Shown one piece after another: positions 37,123-44,801 of a stretch of DNA of 64,000 bases. Source of the DNA: Mycolicibacterium chubuense NBB4. GTDB lineage: Bacteria; Actinomycetota; Actinomycetes; Mycobacteriales; Mycobacteriaceae. Under the pieces are notes generated by a model. That model was not told the origin of the DNA. It made no database searches and worked only from the letters and a program-made list of their open reading frames with translations. A program made the position numbers and the translations under genes. The first letter of the stretch is position 1; every line of letters starts with the position of its first letter. The stretch lies in contig NC_018027.1 in NCBI RefSeq assembly GCF_000266905.1, positions 3,472,001 through 3,536,000 on the forward strand. The letters run 5' to 3'.

Positions 37123-38154
37123 TCAGCGGTTACCTAGGACTTCGCCAATATAAAGAGCAACCGCGGCGACGTTGGCGATAGTTCCCGGATAGTCCATCCG
37201 TGTGGGACCCAACACACCCATGCCGCCGAATACCTTGCCAGAGCTGCCGTATGCCGTACTCACCACCGACGTGCCGACCATCTGTTCGGCTTCGGTCTCG
37301 TGGCCGATACGCACGGTGACCTTGCCTGCCTCCTGCTGCTTGGCCAGCAGCCGGAGCACCACGACCTGTTCCTCGAGCGCCTCCAGCACCGAACGGAGCG
37401 AACCGCCGAAATCGGCGGTGTTGCGCGTCAGGTTGGCGGTGCCGCCGAGCAGCAGGCGCTCCTCGGTGTGCTCGACGAGGGACTCGACCAGCACCGTGGC
37501 CGACCGGCCGACCGCGTCGGCGAGGCCACCCTGGCCGTTGATGTGCGACGCCAGATCGGAGACGGCCACCGAGGCGGCCGCCAGCGGCTTGCCTTCCAGC
37601 GCAGCGCCGAGCAGGTCGCGCAGGTGGGACAGCTGGGACTCGTCGATGCCGTCGCCGAGTTCGACGATGCGCTGATCGACCCGGCCGGAGTCGGTGATCA
37701 CCACCAACAGCAACCGCGCCGGCGTCAGCGCCACCACCTCGAGGCGTCGCACGCTCGACGTGGACAGCGTCGGATACTGCACGATCGCGACCTGGCGGGT
37801 CAGCTGCGCGAGCAGCCGCACCGCCCGGCGCAGCACGTCGTCGAGGTCGACACCGGACTCCAGGAACGTCAGGATCGCGCGGCGCTCGGCGCTCGACATC
37901 GGCTTCACGTCGTCGAGCCGGTCGACGAACTCGCGATACCCCTTCTCGGTGGGCACCCGACCCGAACTCGTGTGCGGCTGGGTGATGTAGCCCTCGGCCT
38001 CCAGGACCGCCATGTCGTTGCGGACGGTCGCACTCGAGACCCCGAGGTTGTGTCGTTCCACGAGGGTCTTCGAGCCGATGGGCTCCTTCGTGGCGACGAA
38101 GTCGGCGACGATTGCACGGAGCACCTCGAAACGACGATCGTCAGCGCTGCCCAT
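37123..38154 (-). CDS. hrcA: Heat-inducible transcription repressor HrcA
   Basis: Repressor of heat-shock genes through CIRCE sites. The 343-residue protein has an N-terminal winged helix ([21 protein letters not shown]... [18 protein letters not shown], about residues 7-58) with the [14 protein letters not shown] signature near 61-74. A GAF-like and dimerisation region follows. ATG 38154 is clear. It heads hrcA-dnaJ-rsmE. I saw no CIRCE inverted repeat in the short upstream region, so this operon may not be autoregulated by that site. Confidence 0.96.
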   Translation of the reverse strand: MGSADDRRFEVLRAIVADFVATKEPIGSKTLVERHNLGVSSATVRNDMAVLEAEGYITQPHTSSGRVPTEKGYREFVDRLDDVKPMSSAERRAILTFLESGVDLDDVLRRAVRLLAQLTRQVAIVQYPTLSTSSVRRLEVVALTPARLLLVVITDSGRVDQRIVELGDGIDESQLSHLRDLLGAALEGKPLAAASVAVSDLASHINGQGGLADAVGRSATVLVESLVEHTEERLLLGGTANLTRNTADFGGSLRSVLEALEEQVVVLRLLAKQQEAGKVTVRIGHETEAEQMVGTSVVSTAYGSSGKVFGGMGVLGPTRMDYPGTIANVAAVALYIGEVLGNR

Positions 38155-38325
38155 TTATTCACCCACCTCCCGTACGCACGTGTGGAGCTGCGTTCATTTT
38201 ACGGTGATCAGCGCGGCTGCCCTGCACGCCGCCACGGGCCAGCGGTCGGGCACCGTCCGCGCGGGCGGGTTAACCTTGCGTGGCCAAGCAGTTGTGGGGG
38301 CCCTCGGTCAAGCAAAGGCGCGTCG

Positions 38326-38628
38326 ATGATCTTCAAGGGAGTCCGCGAGGGGAGGCCCTATCCGGACCACGGGCTGTCCCATCGGCAGTGGGCCCAGATC
38401 CCGCCCCGCCAGATCCGCCTCGACGAACTGGTGATGACGACCACCGTGCTCGCCCTCGACCGGCTGCTCTCCGAGGACTCCACCTTCTACGGCGATCTGT
38501 TCCCGCACGCGGTGAAGTGGCGCGGCAACGTCTACCTCGAAGACGGTCTGCACCGCGCGGTGCGGGCGGCGCTACGCAACCGGACGGTGCTGCACGCGCG
38601 GGTGTTCGACATGGACTCGCCGGACTGA
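38326..38628 (+). CDS. Small conserved protein (Rv2375-like)
   Basis: A 100-residue soluble protein. It reads MIFKGVREGRPYPDHGLS, then IRLDELVMTTTVLALDRLLSEDSTFYG and ends in ALRNRTVLHARVFDMDS. The same gene follows hrcA divergently in M. tuberculosis. Its closing region resembles ParB/MbiA-like ligand patterns only weakly, so no function is assigned. It is divergent from hrcA. A copy of the 65-bp palindromic element begins 15 bp after its stop. Confidence 0.75.
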   Translation: MIFKGVREGRPYPDHGLSHRQWAQIPPRQIRLDELVMTTTVLALDRLLSEDSTFYGDLFPHAVKWRGNVYLEDGLHRAVRAALRNRTVLHARVFDMDSPD

Positions 38629-38643
38629 CCCCACCTCCCCCGT

Positions 38644-38708
38644 CGCCGAGCGGGCGTGTCTGCAGGCGACGCACCGCAATATCTCGCAAGTTCGTGCACG
38701 CTCACCGG
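38644..38708 (+). repeat. 65-bp palindromic intergenic element, copy C
   Basis: Aligned without gaps to copies A and B, it keeps CGAGCG at bases 4-9, GCGTGTCTGC at 11-20 and GTGCACGCTC at 51-60, at exactly the same spacing. The centre (CAATATCTCGCAAG) differs from the others. It lies between the Rv2375-like gene and a SnoaL-like gene, the point where the mycobactin cluster stands in M. tuberculosis as I recall it. Confidence 0.62.
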
Positions 38709-38721
38709 TGGGCTACCCGGC

Positions 38722-39108
38722 CTACCGCCCTCGAGGTGGCGGTTGCGCCCCCGGATCATGCGGGTCGATCTCGACGGCGTACGACGTGATCGCGGTGATC
38801 TTGTCGTCGGCGAACTCGTAGATCGCGCAACTGGCGACCGCCGTCATCCCGTCCGCACGCACGTACCTCGCGACGGTGTCGACGGCGACGACGTCGCCCC
38901 CCGCCGCGGTCACGCAGCGGTCGAACTCCATCCTCGTGCCCTCGAGACTCTCCAGCGTGTCGCGGCAGGTCTGACGCACCGCGTCGGCACCCTCGAGCAC
39001 CATGTAGCCGACGATCGTCCACTTCACGTCCTTGGCGAGGTGGCCCAGCGCGTCGTCGAAACGATGCTCGGAGAACGCGCGGCCGACGGCGCCGGGATCG
39101 AATGCCAT
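38722..39108 (-). CDS. SnoaL/NTF2-like fold protein
   Basis: A 128-residue cone-shaped alpha+beta barrel protein of the SnoaL/limonene-epoxide-hydrolase type. The order is a starting helix (PGAVGRAFSEHRFDDALGHL), a strand DVKWTIVGYMVLEGADAV, then DVVAVDTVARYVRADG and CAIYEFADDKITAITSYAVEI. Members act as small-molecule hydrolases, cyclases or binding proteins, and substrate cannot be inferred. ATG 39108 is set because upstream sequence is antisense to the divergent oxidoreductase gene. The gap to that gene is 48 bp, so they may share regulation. Confidence 0.78.
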   Translation of the reverse strand: MAFDPGAVGRAFSEHRFDDALGHLAKDVKWTIVGYMVLEGADAVRQTCRDTLESLEGTRMEFDRCVTAAGGDVVAVDTVARYVRADGMTAVASCAIYEFADDKITAITSYAVEIDPHDPGAQPPPRGR

Positions 39109-39156
39109 GGGCACGACCGTAGCGCCCCAAAGCGGACGCACGGTATGAGTAGAGGC

Positions 39157-40017
39157 ATGGAGCTGACAGGTGTCGGGTTGTGGAGTTCGCAGTTGCGGTA
39201 CGGAAATCCGGAGGTGGCGGCAGAGGCCGCCACGGAACTCGACGAGCTGGGGTTCGCCGCGCTGTGGATCCCCGATGTCGGGGGCGCGGTGCTGGACTCG
39301 GTCGACAACCTGCTGTCGGCGACGAAGAAGACCGTCATCGCCACGGGCATCCTGAACCTCTGGATGCACGAGCCGGCGGAGGTGGCGAGCCGCTACGCCA
39401 CACTGACCGACGCGCATGGCGAGCGCTTCCTGCTGGGCATCGGTGTCAGTCACGCGCCCCTCATCGATTCGAAAGAGCCGGGCCGCTACCGCAAGCCGAT
39501 GGCGGCGACCGAGTCGTTCCTCGACGGGATCGACGGGTCGGGACAGCCGGTACCGGAGAGCAATCGGGTGCTCGCCGCGCTGGGCCCGAAGATGCTGCGC
39601 CTGTCGGCGACTCGCGCGGGCGGGGCGCACCCGTACCTGACCACGCCCGAGCACACCCACCAGGCGCGTGAGGTCCTCGGCGACGGGCCGATGCTGCTGC
39701 CCGAGCAGACCGTGCTGCTCACCGACGACAGGGACCATGCCCGCAGCATCGGAACCGATTGGCTCCGTTCGTATCTCGCGCTGCCCAACTACGCGAACAA
39801 CCTGCTGCGGCTGGGATTCACCGAAGACGACCTGTCCTCGGTCAGTGATCGGGTGTTCGACGCGCTGATCGCCTGGGGCGATGAAGAGGCAATCCTGCGC
39901 CGCGTCGAGGAGCACCGCTCCGCCGGAGCCGACCACGTCTGCGTGCAGGTGCTCACCGCCGACCCGCGCGAGTTCCCGCGCGAGCAGTGGCGCCGGCTCG
40001 CCGACGCGCTGCGGTAG
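39157..40017 (+). CDS. F420-dependent LLM-class oxidoreductase
   Basis: A 286-residue TIM-barrel protein of the luciferase-like monooxygenase superfamily. The opening GVGLWSSQLRYG...ELDELGFAALWIPDVGG and the strand TVIATGILNLWMHEP are typical of the short mycobacterial F420 group (TIGR03620-like). Such enzymes use F420H2 to reduce or oxidise small molecules; the substrate is unknown. ATG 39157 gives MELTGVGLW; ATG 39145 is four codons upstream. It is convergent with hemW, 5 bp apart. Confidence 0.85.
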   Translation: MELTGVGLWSSQLRYGNPEVAAEAATELDELGFAALWIPDVGGAVLDSVDNLLSATKKTVIATGILNLWMHEPAEVASRYATLTDAHGERFLLGIGVSHAPLIDSKEPGRYRKPMAATESFLDGIDGSGQPVPESNRVLAALGPKMLRLSATRAGGAHPYLTTPEHTHQAREVLGDGPMLLPEQTVLLTDDRDHARSIGTDWLRSYLALPNYANNLLRLGFTEDDLSSVSDRVFDALIAWGDEEAILRRVEEHRSAGADHVCVQVLTADPREFPREQWRRLADALR

Positions 40018-40022
40018 GGCGC

Positions 40023-41198
40023 TCAGCTCAGCAGACTGCGCACCACCCCGTCGGCGAGCAACCTGCCGCGGTCGGTCAGCACCAACCGGTCGCCCGCAGC
40101 GCGCAACAAGCCGTCGGCGATCGCAGTGTCGGCGCGGCGGCGCTCGGGCTCGGTGAGCACCGCGGTCGGCAGGCCGCTGCGCAGCCGCACCCGCAGCATC
40201 ACGTCCTCGAGGTGCACCGTGTCGGCGTCGAGCGTCTCGAAGTCCGCGACCGGCAGCACGTCAGCGGCCAGCGCCGCGGCGTAGGCCGCGGGATGCTTGA
40301 CGTTCCACCACCGGGTGGCGGCGACGTGACCGTGCGCGCCGGGACCGGCGCCCCACCACTCGCCGCCGTTCCAGTAGCCGATGTTGTGCCGGCACTCTCC
40401 GCCGGGCCGGCTCCAGTTCGACACCTCGTACCAGTCCAGGCCGGCGTCGGCGAGCCGACGGTCGAGCAGTTCGTAGCGCTGCGCGAGCACATCGTCGTCG
40501 GGGGCGGACATCTCGCCCCGGCGCACACGCCGGCCGAGCGCCGTGCCGTCCTCGACGATCAGCGCGTACGCCGACAGGTGATCGACGCCCGCCCCCAGCG
40601 CGGCGTCGACCGAGCGCAACAGATCGTCGTCGGTCTCCCCCGGCGTGCCGTAGATGAGGTCGATGCTGACGTGCTCGAAACCCTCGGCTCGGGCCTCGCG
40701 CGCGGCGTCGATCGCCCGGCCCGGGGAGTGCATGCGGTCCAGCGCGGCCAGCACGTGCGGTGCGGTGGACTGCATGCCCAGGGAGATGCGGGTGAAGCCC
40801 GCCGCGCGCAGCCCGCCGAAGAACGCCGGTGACGTGGACTCGGGATTGGACTCTGTCGTGACCTCGGCATCGGGGGCGAGGACGAAATGGTCGCGGACCG
40901 CCTCCAGCACTGCGGTCAGCCCGGCGGCGCCGAGCAGCGACGGCGTGCCCCCGCCGACGAACACGGTCTGCACGGCCGGTGGATCGGCGAGACGGGCCGC
41001 GGCCAGCCGCAGCTCGGTGCGCACGGCGGCCAGCCACCCGTCCGGGTTCGCGCCCCCCAGCTCGGCCGGGGTGTAGGTGTTGAAGTCGCAGTACCCGCAG
41101 CGTGTCGCGCAGAACGGAACGTGGATGTAGATGCCGAACGGGCGGCCCTCGGTGGCCGTCAGGTCGGGCAGGACGGCCGGTGCCGTGCTCACCGCCAT
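40023..41198 (-). CDS. hemW: Heme chaperone HemW (radical SAM, HemN-like)
   Basis: A 391-residue radical-SAM protein. The cluster motif CATRCGYC (about residues 30-37) is C-x3-C-x2-C, and the HemW-type N-terminus IYIHVPFCATRCGYCDFNTY lacks the extra Cys of true oxygen-independent coproporphyrinogen oxidase (C-x3-C-x2-C-x-C). That favours the heme-chaperone role over HemN. A GGGTPS motif for SAM binding follows near 93. ATG 41198 is used. It is divergent from the sulfite reductase leader; M. tuberculosis names the gene hemN. Confidence 0.92.
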   Translation of the reverse strand: MAVSTAPAVLPDLTATEGRPFGIYIHVPFCATRCGYCDFNTYTPAELGGANPDGWLAAVRTELRLAAARLADPPAVQTVFVGGGTPSLLGAAGLTAVLEAVRDHFVLAPDAEVTTESNPESTSPAFFGGLRAAGFTRISLGMQSTAPHVLAALDRMHSPGRAIDAAREARAEGFEHVSIDLIYGTPGETDDDLLRSVDAALGAGVDHLSAYALIVEDGTALGRRVRRGEMSAPDDDVLAQRYELLDRRLADAGLDWYEVSNWSRPGGECRHNIGYWNGGEWWGAGPGAHGHVAATRWWNVKHPAAYAAALAADVLPVADFETLDADTVHLEDVMLRVRLRSGLPTAVLTEPERRRADTAIADGLLRAAGDRLVLTDRGRLLADGVVRSLLS

Positions 41199-41236
41199 GC
41201 CACCAGTGTTCCACCGCGATCGGACCGGCCGACTTC

Positions 41237-41251
41237 CGCTCACCGTGAGCG
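41237..41251. promoter_or_regulatory. Palindrome upstream of hemW and the sirA leader
   Basis: CGCTCAC (41237-41243) and GTGAGCG (41245-41251) are perfect inverted arms around one base. The site lies 38 bp upstream of the hemW start and about 53 bp upstream of the predicted sirA leader transcription start. It could bind a regulator of either gene. No factor can be named from sequence. Confidence 0.4.
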
Positions 41252-41303
41252 CAAATCCGAGCCGGTTAGGGCCATCACCGGTGTTCGTGGCAGAATGGCC
41301 GAC

Positions 41304-41408
41304 GTGATCGACGCCAGCATCATGCCCACCCGCGTCTCGCTGGTGGTGCGTCGTCACGTCGACTTCAAGCGCGTGTGCACGTGTTGTTGTCTGCTTTGTC
41401 GCGCCTGA
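41304..41408 (+). CDS. Cys-rich leader peptide of the sirA operon (attenuator sORF)
   Basis: A 34-codon frame from GTG 41304 whose end reads VCTCCCLLCRA: five Cys codons (TGC, TGT TGT TGT, TGT) in eight codons just before the stop. CAGAAT at 41291-41296 can serve as -10 and puts the transcription start at the GTG, so the message would be leaderless. An internal ATG at 41322 is an alternative start. Cys-rich leaderless peptides that sense cysteine by ribosome stalling are known upstream of mycobacterial sulfur genes. sirA begins 109 bp downstream. No strong terminator is visible in that gap, so control may act on translation or Rho access. Confidence 0.75.
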   Translation: MIDASIMPTRVSLVVRRHVDFKRVCTCCCLLCRA

Positions 41409-41517
41409 TCTAGGACCCAGCCCACCGAAGACTTCCAGCTGGCCGCCGGATCTGCGCCGCCGGACAGCTCACCGGTGATGCGCGCGATTCCTACGCCGGC
41501 TCCGACGAGGAGCATCA

Positions 41518-43200
41518 GTGACCACCACACAAGACAAGCCCGCCAAGCCGGTCAAGCGTCCCCGCGGCGAGGGCCAGTGGGCGCTCGGCCACCGCGAGCC
41601 GCTCAACGCGAACGAGCAGTTCAAGAAGGACGATGACGCGCTCAACGTGCGCGCACGCATCGTCGACACCTACTCAAAGCAGGGCTTCGACAGCATCGAC
41701 AAGCAGGACCTGCGCGGCCGCATGCGCTGGATGGGCCTCTACACCCAGCGCGAGCAGGGCTACGACGGCACCTGGACCGGCGACGAGAACGCCGACCTGC
41801 TCGAAGCGAAGTACTTCATGATGCGCGTGCGCTGTGACGGCGGCGCGCTCACCAGCGCGGCGCTGCGCACCATCGGCGAGATCTCCACCGAGTTCGCCCG
41901 CGACACCGCCGACATCAGCGACCGCGAGAACGTCCAGTACCACTGGATCCGGATCGAGGACGTCCCGCAGATCTGGGAGCGACTGGCCGCCGTCGGCCTG
42001 CAGACCACCGAGGCGTGCGGCGACTGCCCCCGCGTCGTGCTCGGGTCGCCGCTGGCCGGGGAGTCGCTCGACGAGGTGCTCGACCCGAGCTGGGCCGTCG
42101 ACGAGATCGTGCGCCGCTTCGTGGGCAATCCGTCGTTCTCCAATTTGCCGCGCAAGTACAAGACCGCCGTGTCGGGGCTGCAGGACGTCGCGCACGAGGT
42201 GAACGACATCGCGTTCATCGGTGTCAACCATCCCGAGCACGGACCCGGCCTGGACGTGTGGGTCGGCGGCGGGCTGTCGACCAACCCGATGCTCGCGCAG
42301 CGCCTCGGCGTCTGGGTGCCGCTGGCCGAGGTGCCCGAGGTGTGGGAGGCCGTCACGTCGGTCTTCCGCGACTACGGCTACCGCCGCCTGCGCAGCAAGG
42401 CCCGGCTGAAGTTCCTGATCAAGGACTGGGGGGTCGAGAAGTTCCGCCAGGTGGTCGAGGACGAGTACCTGGGCCGCAAGCTGATCGACGGCCCGGCGCC
42501 CGAGCCGGTCAAGCATCCGATCGACCACGTCGGGATCCAGAAGCTGAAGAACGGCCGCAACGCCGTCGGCGTCGCCCCGATTGCCGGCCGGGTGACGGGA
42601 ACGATCCTGACGAAGGTGGCCGATCTGGCCGAGGCGGCGGGCTCGGACCGGATCCGGCTCACGCCCTACCAGAAGCTGGTCATCCTGGACGTGCCCGACG
42701 AGAAGCTCGACGAGCTCGTCGCCGGCCTCGACGCCCTCGGCCTGCCCGCGCGGCCGTCGGCCTGGCGCAAGAACCTGATGGCCTGCACCGGCATCGAGTA
42801 CTGCAAGCTCTCCTTCGCCGAGACGCGCAACCGGGCTCAGGTGCTGGTGCCCGAGCTGGAGAAGCGCCTGGAAGACATCAACGCGCTGCTCGACGTGCCG
42901 ATCACCGTCAACATCAACGGCTGCCCGAACTCGTGCGCCCGGATCCAGGTGGCAGATATCGGTTTCAAGGGCCAGATGATCGACGACGGGAACGGTCCCG
43001 AGGAGGGCTTCCAGGTTCATCTCGGCGGCAGCCTCGGCCTCGACAGCGGTTTCGGTCGGAAGCTGCGTCAGCACAAGGTGCTCGCCACCGAGCTCGGTGA
43101 CTACATCGAACGGATCGTGCGCAATTTCGTGAAACAACGCGAGCACGGCGAGCGTTTCGCTACGTGGGCTTTACGAGCAGACGACGCGGACTTGAGGTGA
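41518..43200 (+). CDS. sirA: Ferredoxin-dependent sulfite reductase
   Basis: Six-electron reduction of sulfite to sulfide with siroheme and a 4Fe-4S cluster. The 560-residue protein has the duplicated nitrite/sulfite reductase fold. Its cluster ligands are CTGIEYC (about residues 423-429) and GCPNSC (about 468-473). Basic siroheme-binding residues flank FARDTADISDRENVQYHWIR, and ACGDCPRV is near 167. GTG 41518 follows GACGAGGAG. It is followed by cysH with a 4-bp overlap. The gene corresponds to M. tuberculosis nirA/sirA (Rv2391), where sulfite rather than nitrite is the main substrate. Confidence 0.96.
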   Translation: MTTTQDKPAKPVKRPRGEGQWALGHREPLNANEQFKKDDDALNVRARIVDTYSKQGFDSIDKQDLRGRMRWMGLYTQREQGYDGTWTGDENADLLEAKYFMMRVRCDGGALTSAALRTIGEISTEFARDTADISDRENVQYHWIRIEDVPQIWERLAAVGLQTTEACGDCPRVVLGSPLAGESLDEVLDPSWAVDEIVRRFVGNPSFSNLPRKYKTAVSGLQDVAHEVNDIAFIGVNHPEHGPGLDVWVGGGLSTNPMLAQRLGVWVPLAEVPEVWEAVTSVFRDYGYRRLRSKARLKFLIKDWGVEKFRQVVEDEYLGRKLIDGPAPEPVKHPIDHVGIQKLKNGRNAVGVAPIAGRVTGTILTKVADLAEAAGSDRIRLTPYQKLVILDVPDEKLDELVAGLDALGLPARPSAWRKNLMACTGIEYCKLSFAETRNRAQVLVPELEKRLEDINALLDVPITVNINGCPNSCARIQVADIGFKGQMIDDGNGPEEGFQVHLGGSLGLDSGFGRKLRQHKVLATELGDYIERIVRNFVKQREHGERFATWALRADDADLR

Positions 43201-43940
43201 GCGCAAAAGTGACCGACCTGATCACAGAGACCGATTTGCAGGACCTGGCCGAGCGCGGGGCGGCGGAGCTCGGACCCGACGCGACGGCCGAGGAGCTGCT
43301 GCGCTGGACGGACGAGAACTTCGGCGGCGCCGGCGGGCCGGCACATGGATCCGGCTACATCGTCGCGTCGAACATGCAGGACGCGGTGCTGGTCGACCTC
43401 GCTTCGAAGGTGCGGCCCGGGGTGGACGTGCTGTTCCTCGACACCGGCTACCACTTCGCGGAGACCATCGGCACCCGCGACGCCGTCGAGGCCGTCTACG
43501 ACGTCAACGTCGTCAACGTCCGGCCCGAGAGCACGGTCGCCGAGCAGGACGCGCTGCTGGGCAAGAACCTGTTCGAGCGCAGTCCCAACGAGTGCTGCCG
43601 GCTGCGCAAGGTCGAACCGCTGTCGAAGGCCCTGCGCGGCTACTCCGCCTGGGTGACCGGTATCCGCCGGGTCGAGGCGCCCACCCGCGCGAACGCTCCA
43701 TTGATCAGCTGGGACAAGGCATTCGGCCTGGTGAAGATCAACCCGCTGGCGGCGTGGACCGACGAGCAGATGCAGAACTACATCGACACCAACGGCATAC
43801 TCGTCAATCCGCTTGTCGACGAAGGATATCCGTCGATCGGCTGCGCTCCGTGCACCGCCAAGCCCGTCGCCGGCGCCGACCCGCGCAGCGGCCGGTGGGC
43901 GGGCAAGGCGAAGATCGAATGCGGGCTGCACGCGTCTTGA
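43197..43940 (+). CDS. cysH: Phosphoadenylyl/adenylyl-sulfate reductase
   Basis: Reduces activated sulfate to sulfite. The 247-residue protein has the PP-loop-type ATP pyrophosphatase-like fold and the 4Fe-4S ligands expected of APS reductases: ECCRLRK (about residues 132-138), GCAPCTAKP (about 215-223), and the catalytic C-terminal ECGLHAS. The paired Cys-Cys plus CxxC identifies an APS- rather than PAPS-type enzyme, as in M. tuberculosis. GTG 43197 overlaps the sirA stop by 4 bp. An upstream in-frame GTG at 43164 is unlikely. Confidence 0.96.
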   Translation: MSAKVTDLITETDLQDLAERGAAELGPDATAEELLRWTDENFGGAGGPAHGSGYIVASNMQDAVLVDLASKVRPGVDVLFLDTGYHFAETIGTRDAVEAVYDVNVVNVRPESTVAEQDALLGKNLFERSPNECCRLRKVEPLSKALRGYSAWVTGIRRVEAPTRANAPLISWDKAFGLVKINPLAAWTDEQMQNYIDTNGILVNPLVDEGYPSIGCAPCTAKPVAGADPRSGRWAGKAKIECGLHAS

Positions 43941-44644
43941 GCACGCTGCTGCTCACGGCGCACGGCAGCGCCGACCCCCGCTCGGCGGCGACCGCGCGGG
44001 CGATCGCCGACTGCGTCGCCCGGTTGCGGCCGGGCCTGGACGCGCGAGTCGCGTTCTGCGAGCAGAACTCTCCGAATCTGCGGGACGAGCTCGCAGCCGT
44101 CGCCGACCGCGATGCGGTGGTGGTGCCGCTGCTGCTCGCCGACGCGTACCACGCCCGGGTCGACATTCCCGCGATGATCGCGGAGTCGGCCGGCCGGGCC
44201 CGTCAGGCCGGCGTGCTCGGCGAGGACGACCGGTTGATCCACGTGCTGCGCCAGCGGCTCGAGCAGGCCGGTGTGTCCCGGCTCGACCCGCAGGTCGGAG
44301 TGCTGGTGACCGCGGTCGGTTCGTCACATGCGGCGGCCAACGCACGCACGGCGACGGTCGCCCGCGAGGTGACGCTGACGACGCGGTGGGCGGCGACGAC
44401 CGCGTTCGCCACCGGTCCGCAGCCCTCCCTCGCCGACGCGGTCGCGCAGCTGAAGGACCGCGGCGCGACCCGGTTGGTGATCGCGCCGTGGTTCCTCGCG
44501 CACGGCCGCCTCACCGACCGCGTCGCGGCATTCGCGCGCGCCCACGACATCGGGATGTCGGCGCCGCTCGGCGCGCACCGCCAGGTGGCCGAAACCGTGC
44601 TCGACCGCTTCGACGCGGCCCTCGACGTCCGCGCCGCCGCCTGA
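43937..44644 (+). CDS. Sirohydrochlorin chelatase (CbiX/SirB family)
   Basis: Inserts Fe2+ into sirohydrochlorin to make the siroheme of SirA, or Co2+ in cobalamin routes. The 235-residue protein is two CbiX-like halves. The first opens LLLTAHGSADPRS with the metal-binding His at about residue 9 and has VVVPLLLADAYHARVDIP near 62-79. The second has GVLVTAVGSSHAAAN and RLVIAPWFLAHGRLTDRV. TTG 43937 overlaps the cysH stop (TTGA); ATG 43919 is an alternative. Context in sirA-cysH supports ferrochelatase. M. tuberculosis has che1 (Rv2393) here. Confidence 0.88.
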   Translation: MSTLLLTAHGSADPRSAATARAIADCVARLRPGLDARVAFCEQNSPNLRDELAAVADRDAVVVPLLLADAYHARVDIPAMIAESAGRARQAGVLGEDDRLIHVLRQRLEQAGVSRLDPQVGVLVTAVGSSHAAANARTATVAREVTLTTRWAATTAFATGPQPSLADAVAQLKDRGATRLVIAPWFLAHGRLTDRVAAFARAHDIGMSAPLGAHRQVAETVLDRFDAALDVRAAA

Positions 44645-44731
44645 GCAACTTCCCGCGCACCCTGCTCGACGTCCCCCATCGGTCGCTTCCCTCGGAAGCG
44701 GCGTAGTTCACAGTCCGACCCCTTGACCACC

Positions 44732-44747
44732 ATACCCATGGGGGTAT
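44732..44747. promoter_or_regulatory. CsoR/CstR-type operator 1, inside the promoter
   Basis: ATACCCATGGGGGTAT is a 16-bp palindrome with a G/C-rich core and ATAC/GTAT ends, the form of CsoR-family operators, including persulfide sensor CstR. It lies between TTGACC (44723-44728) and TATACC (44745-44750), a plausible -35/-10 pair with 16-bp spacing, so binding would block transcription of the persulfide genes. Confidence 0.75.
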
Positions 44748-44768
44748 ACCTTCAGGCGTATCGCTTAC

Positions 44769-44784
44769 ATACCCCCGTGGGTAT
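44769..44784. promoter_or_regulatory. CsoR/CstR-type operator 2
   Basis: ATACCCCCGTGGGTAT repeats the same operator design 37 bp after operator 1 (start to start), downstream of the expected transcription start and 17 bp before the ATG at 44802. Two sites on one promoter suggest cooperative repression. No CsoR/CstR gene was found in the window. Confidence 0.75.
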
Positions 44785-44801
44785 AGAGAAGGGTCGGAAC
44801 A

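Noticed and set aside
38155..38325. CIRCE operator upstream of hrcA
   Set aside because: No TTAGCACTC-N9-GAGTGCTAA or near match is visible in the divergent gap.
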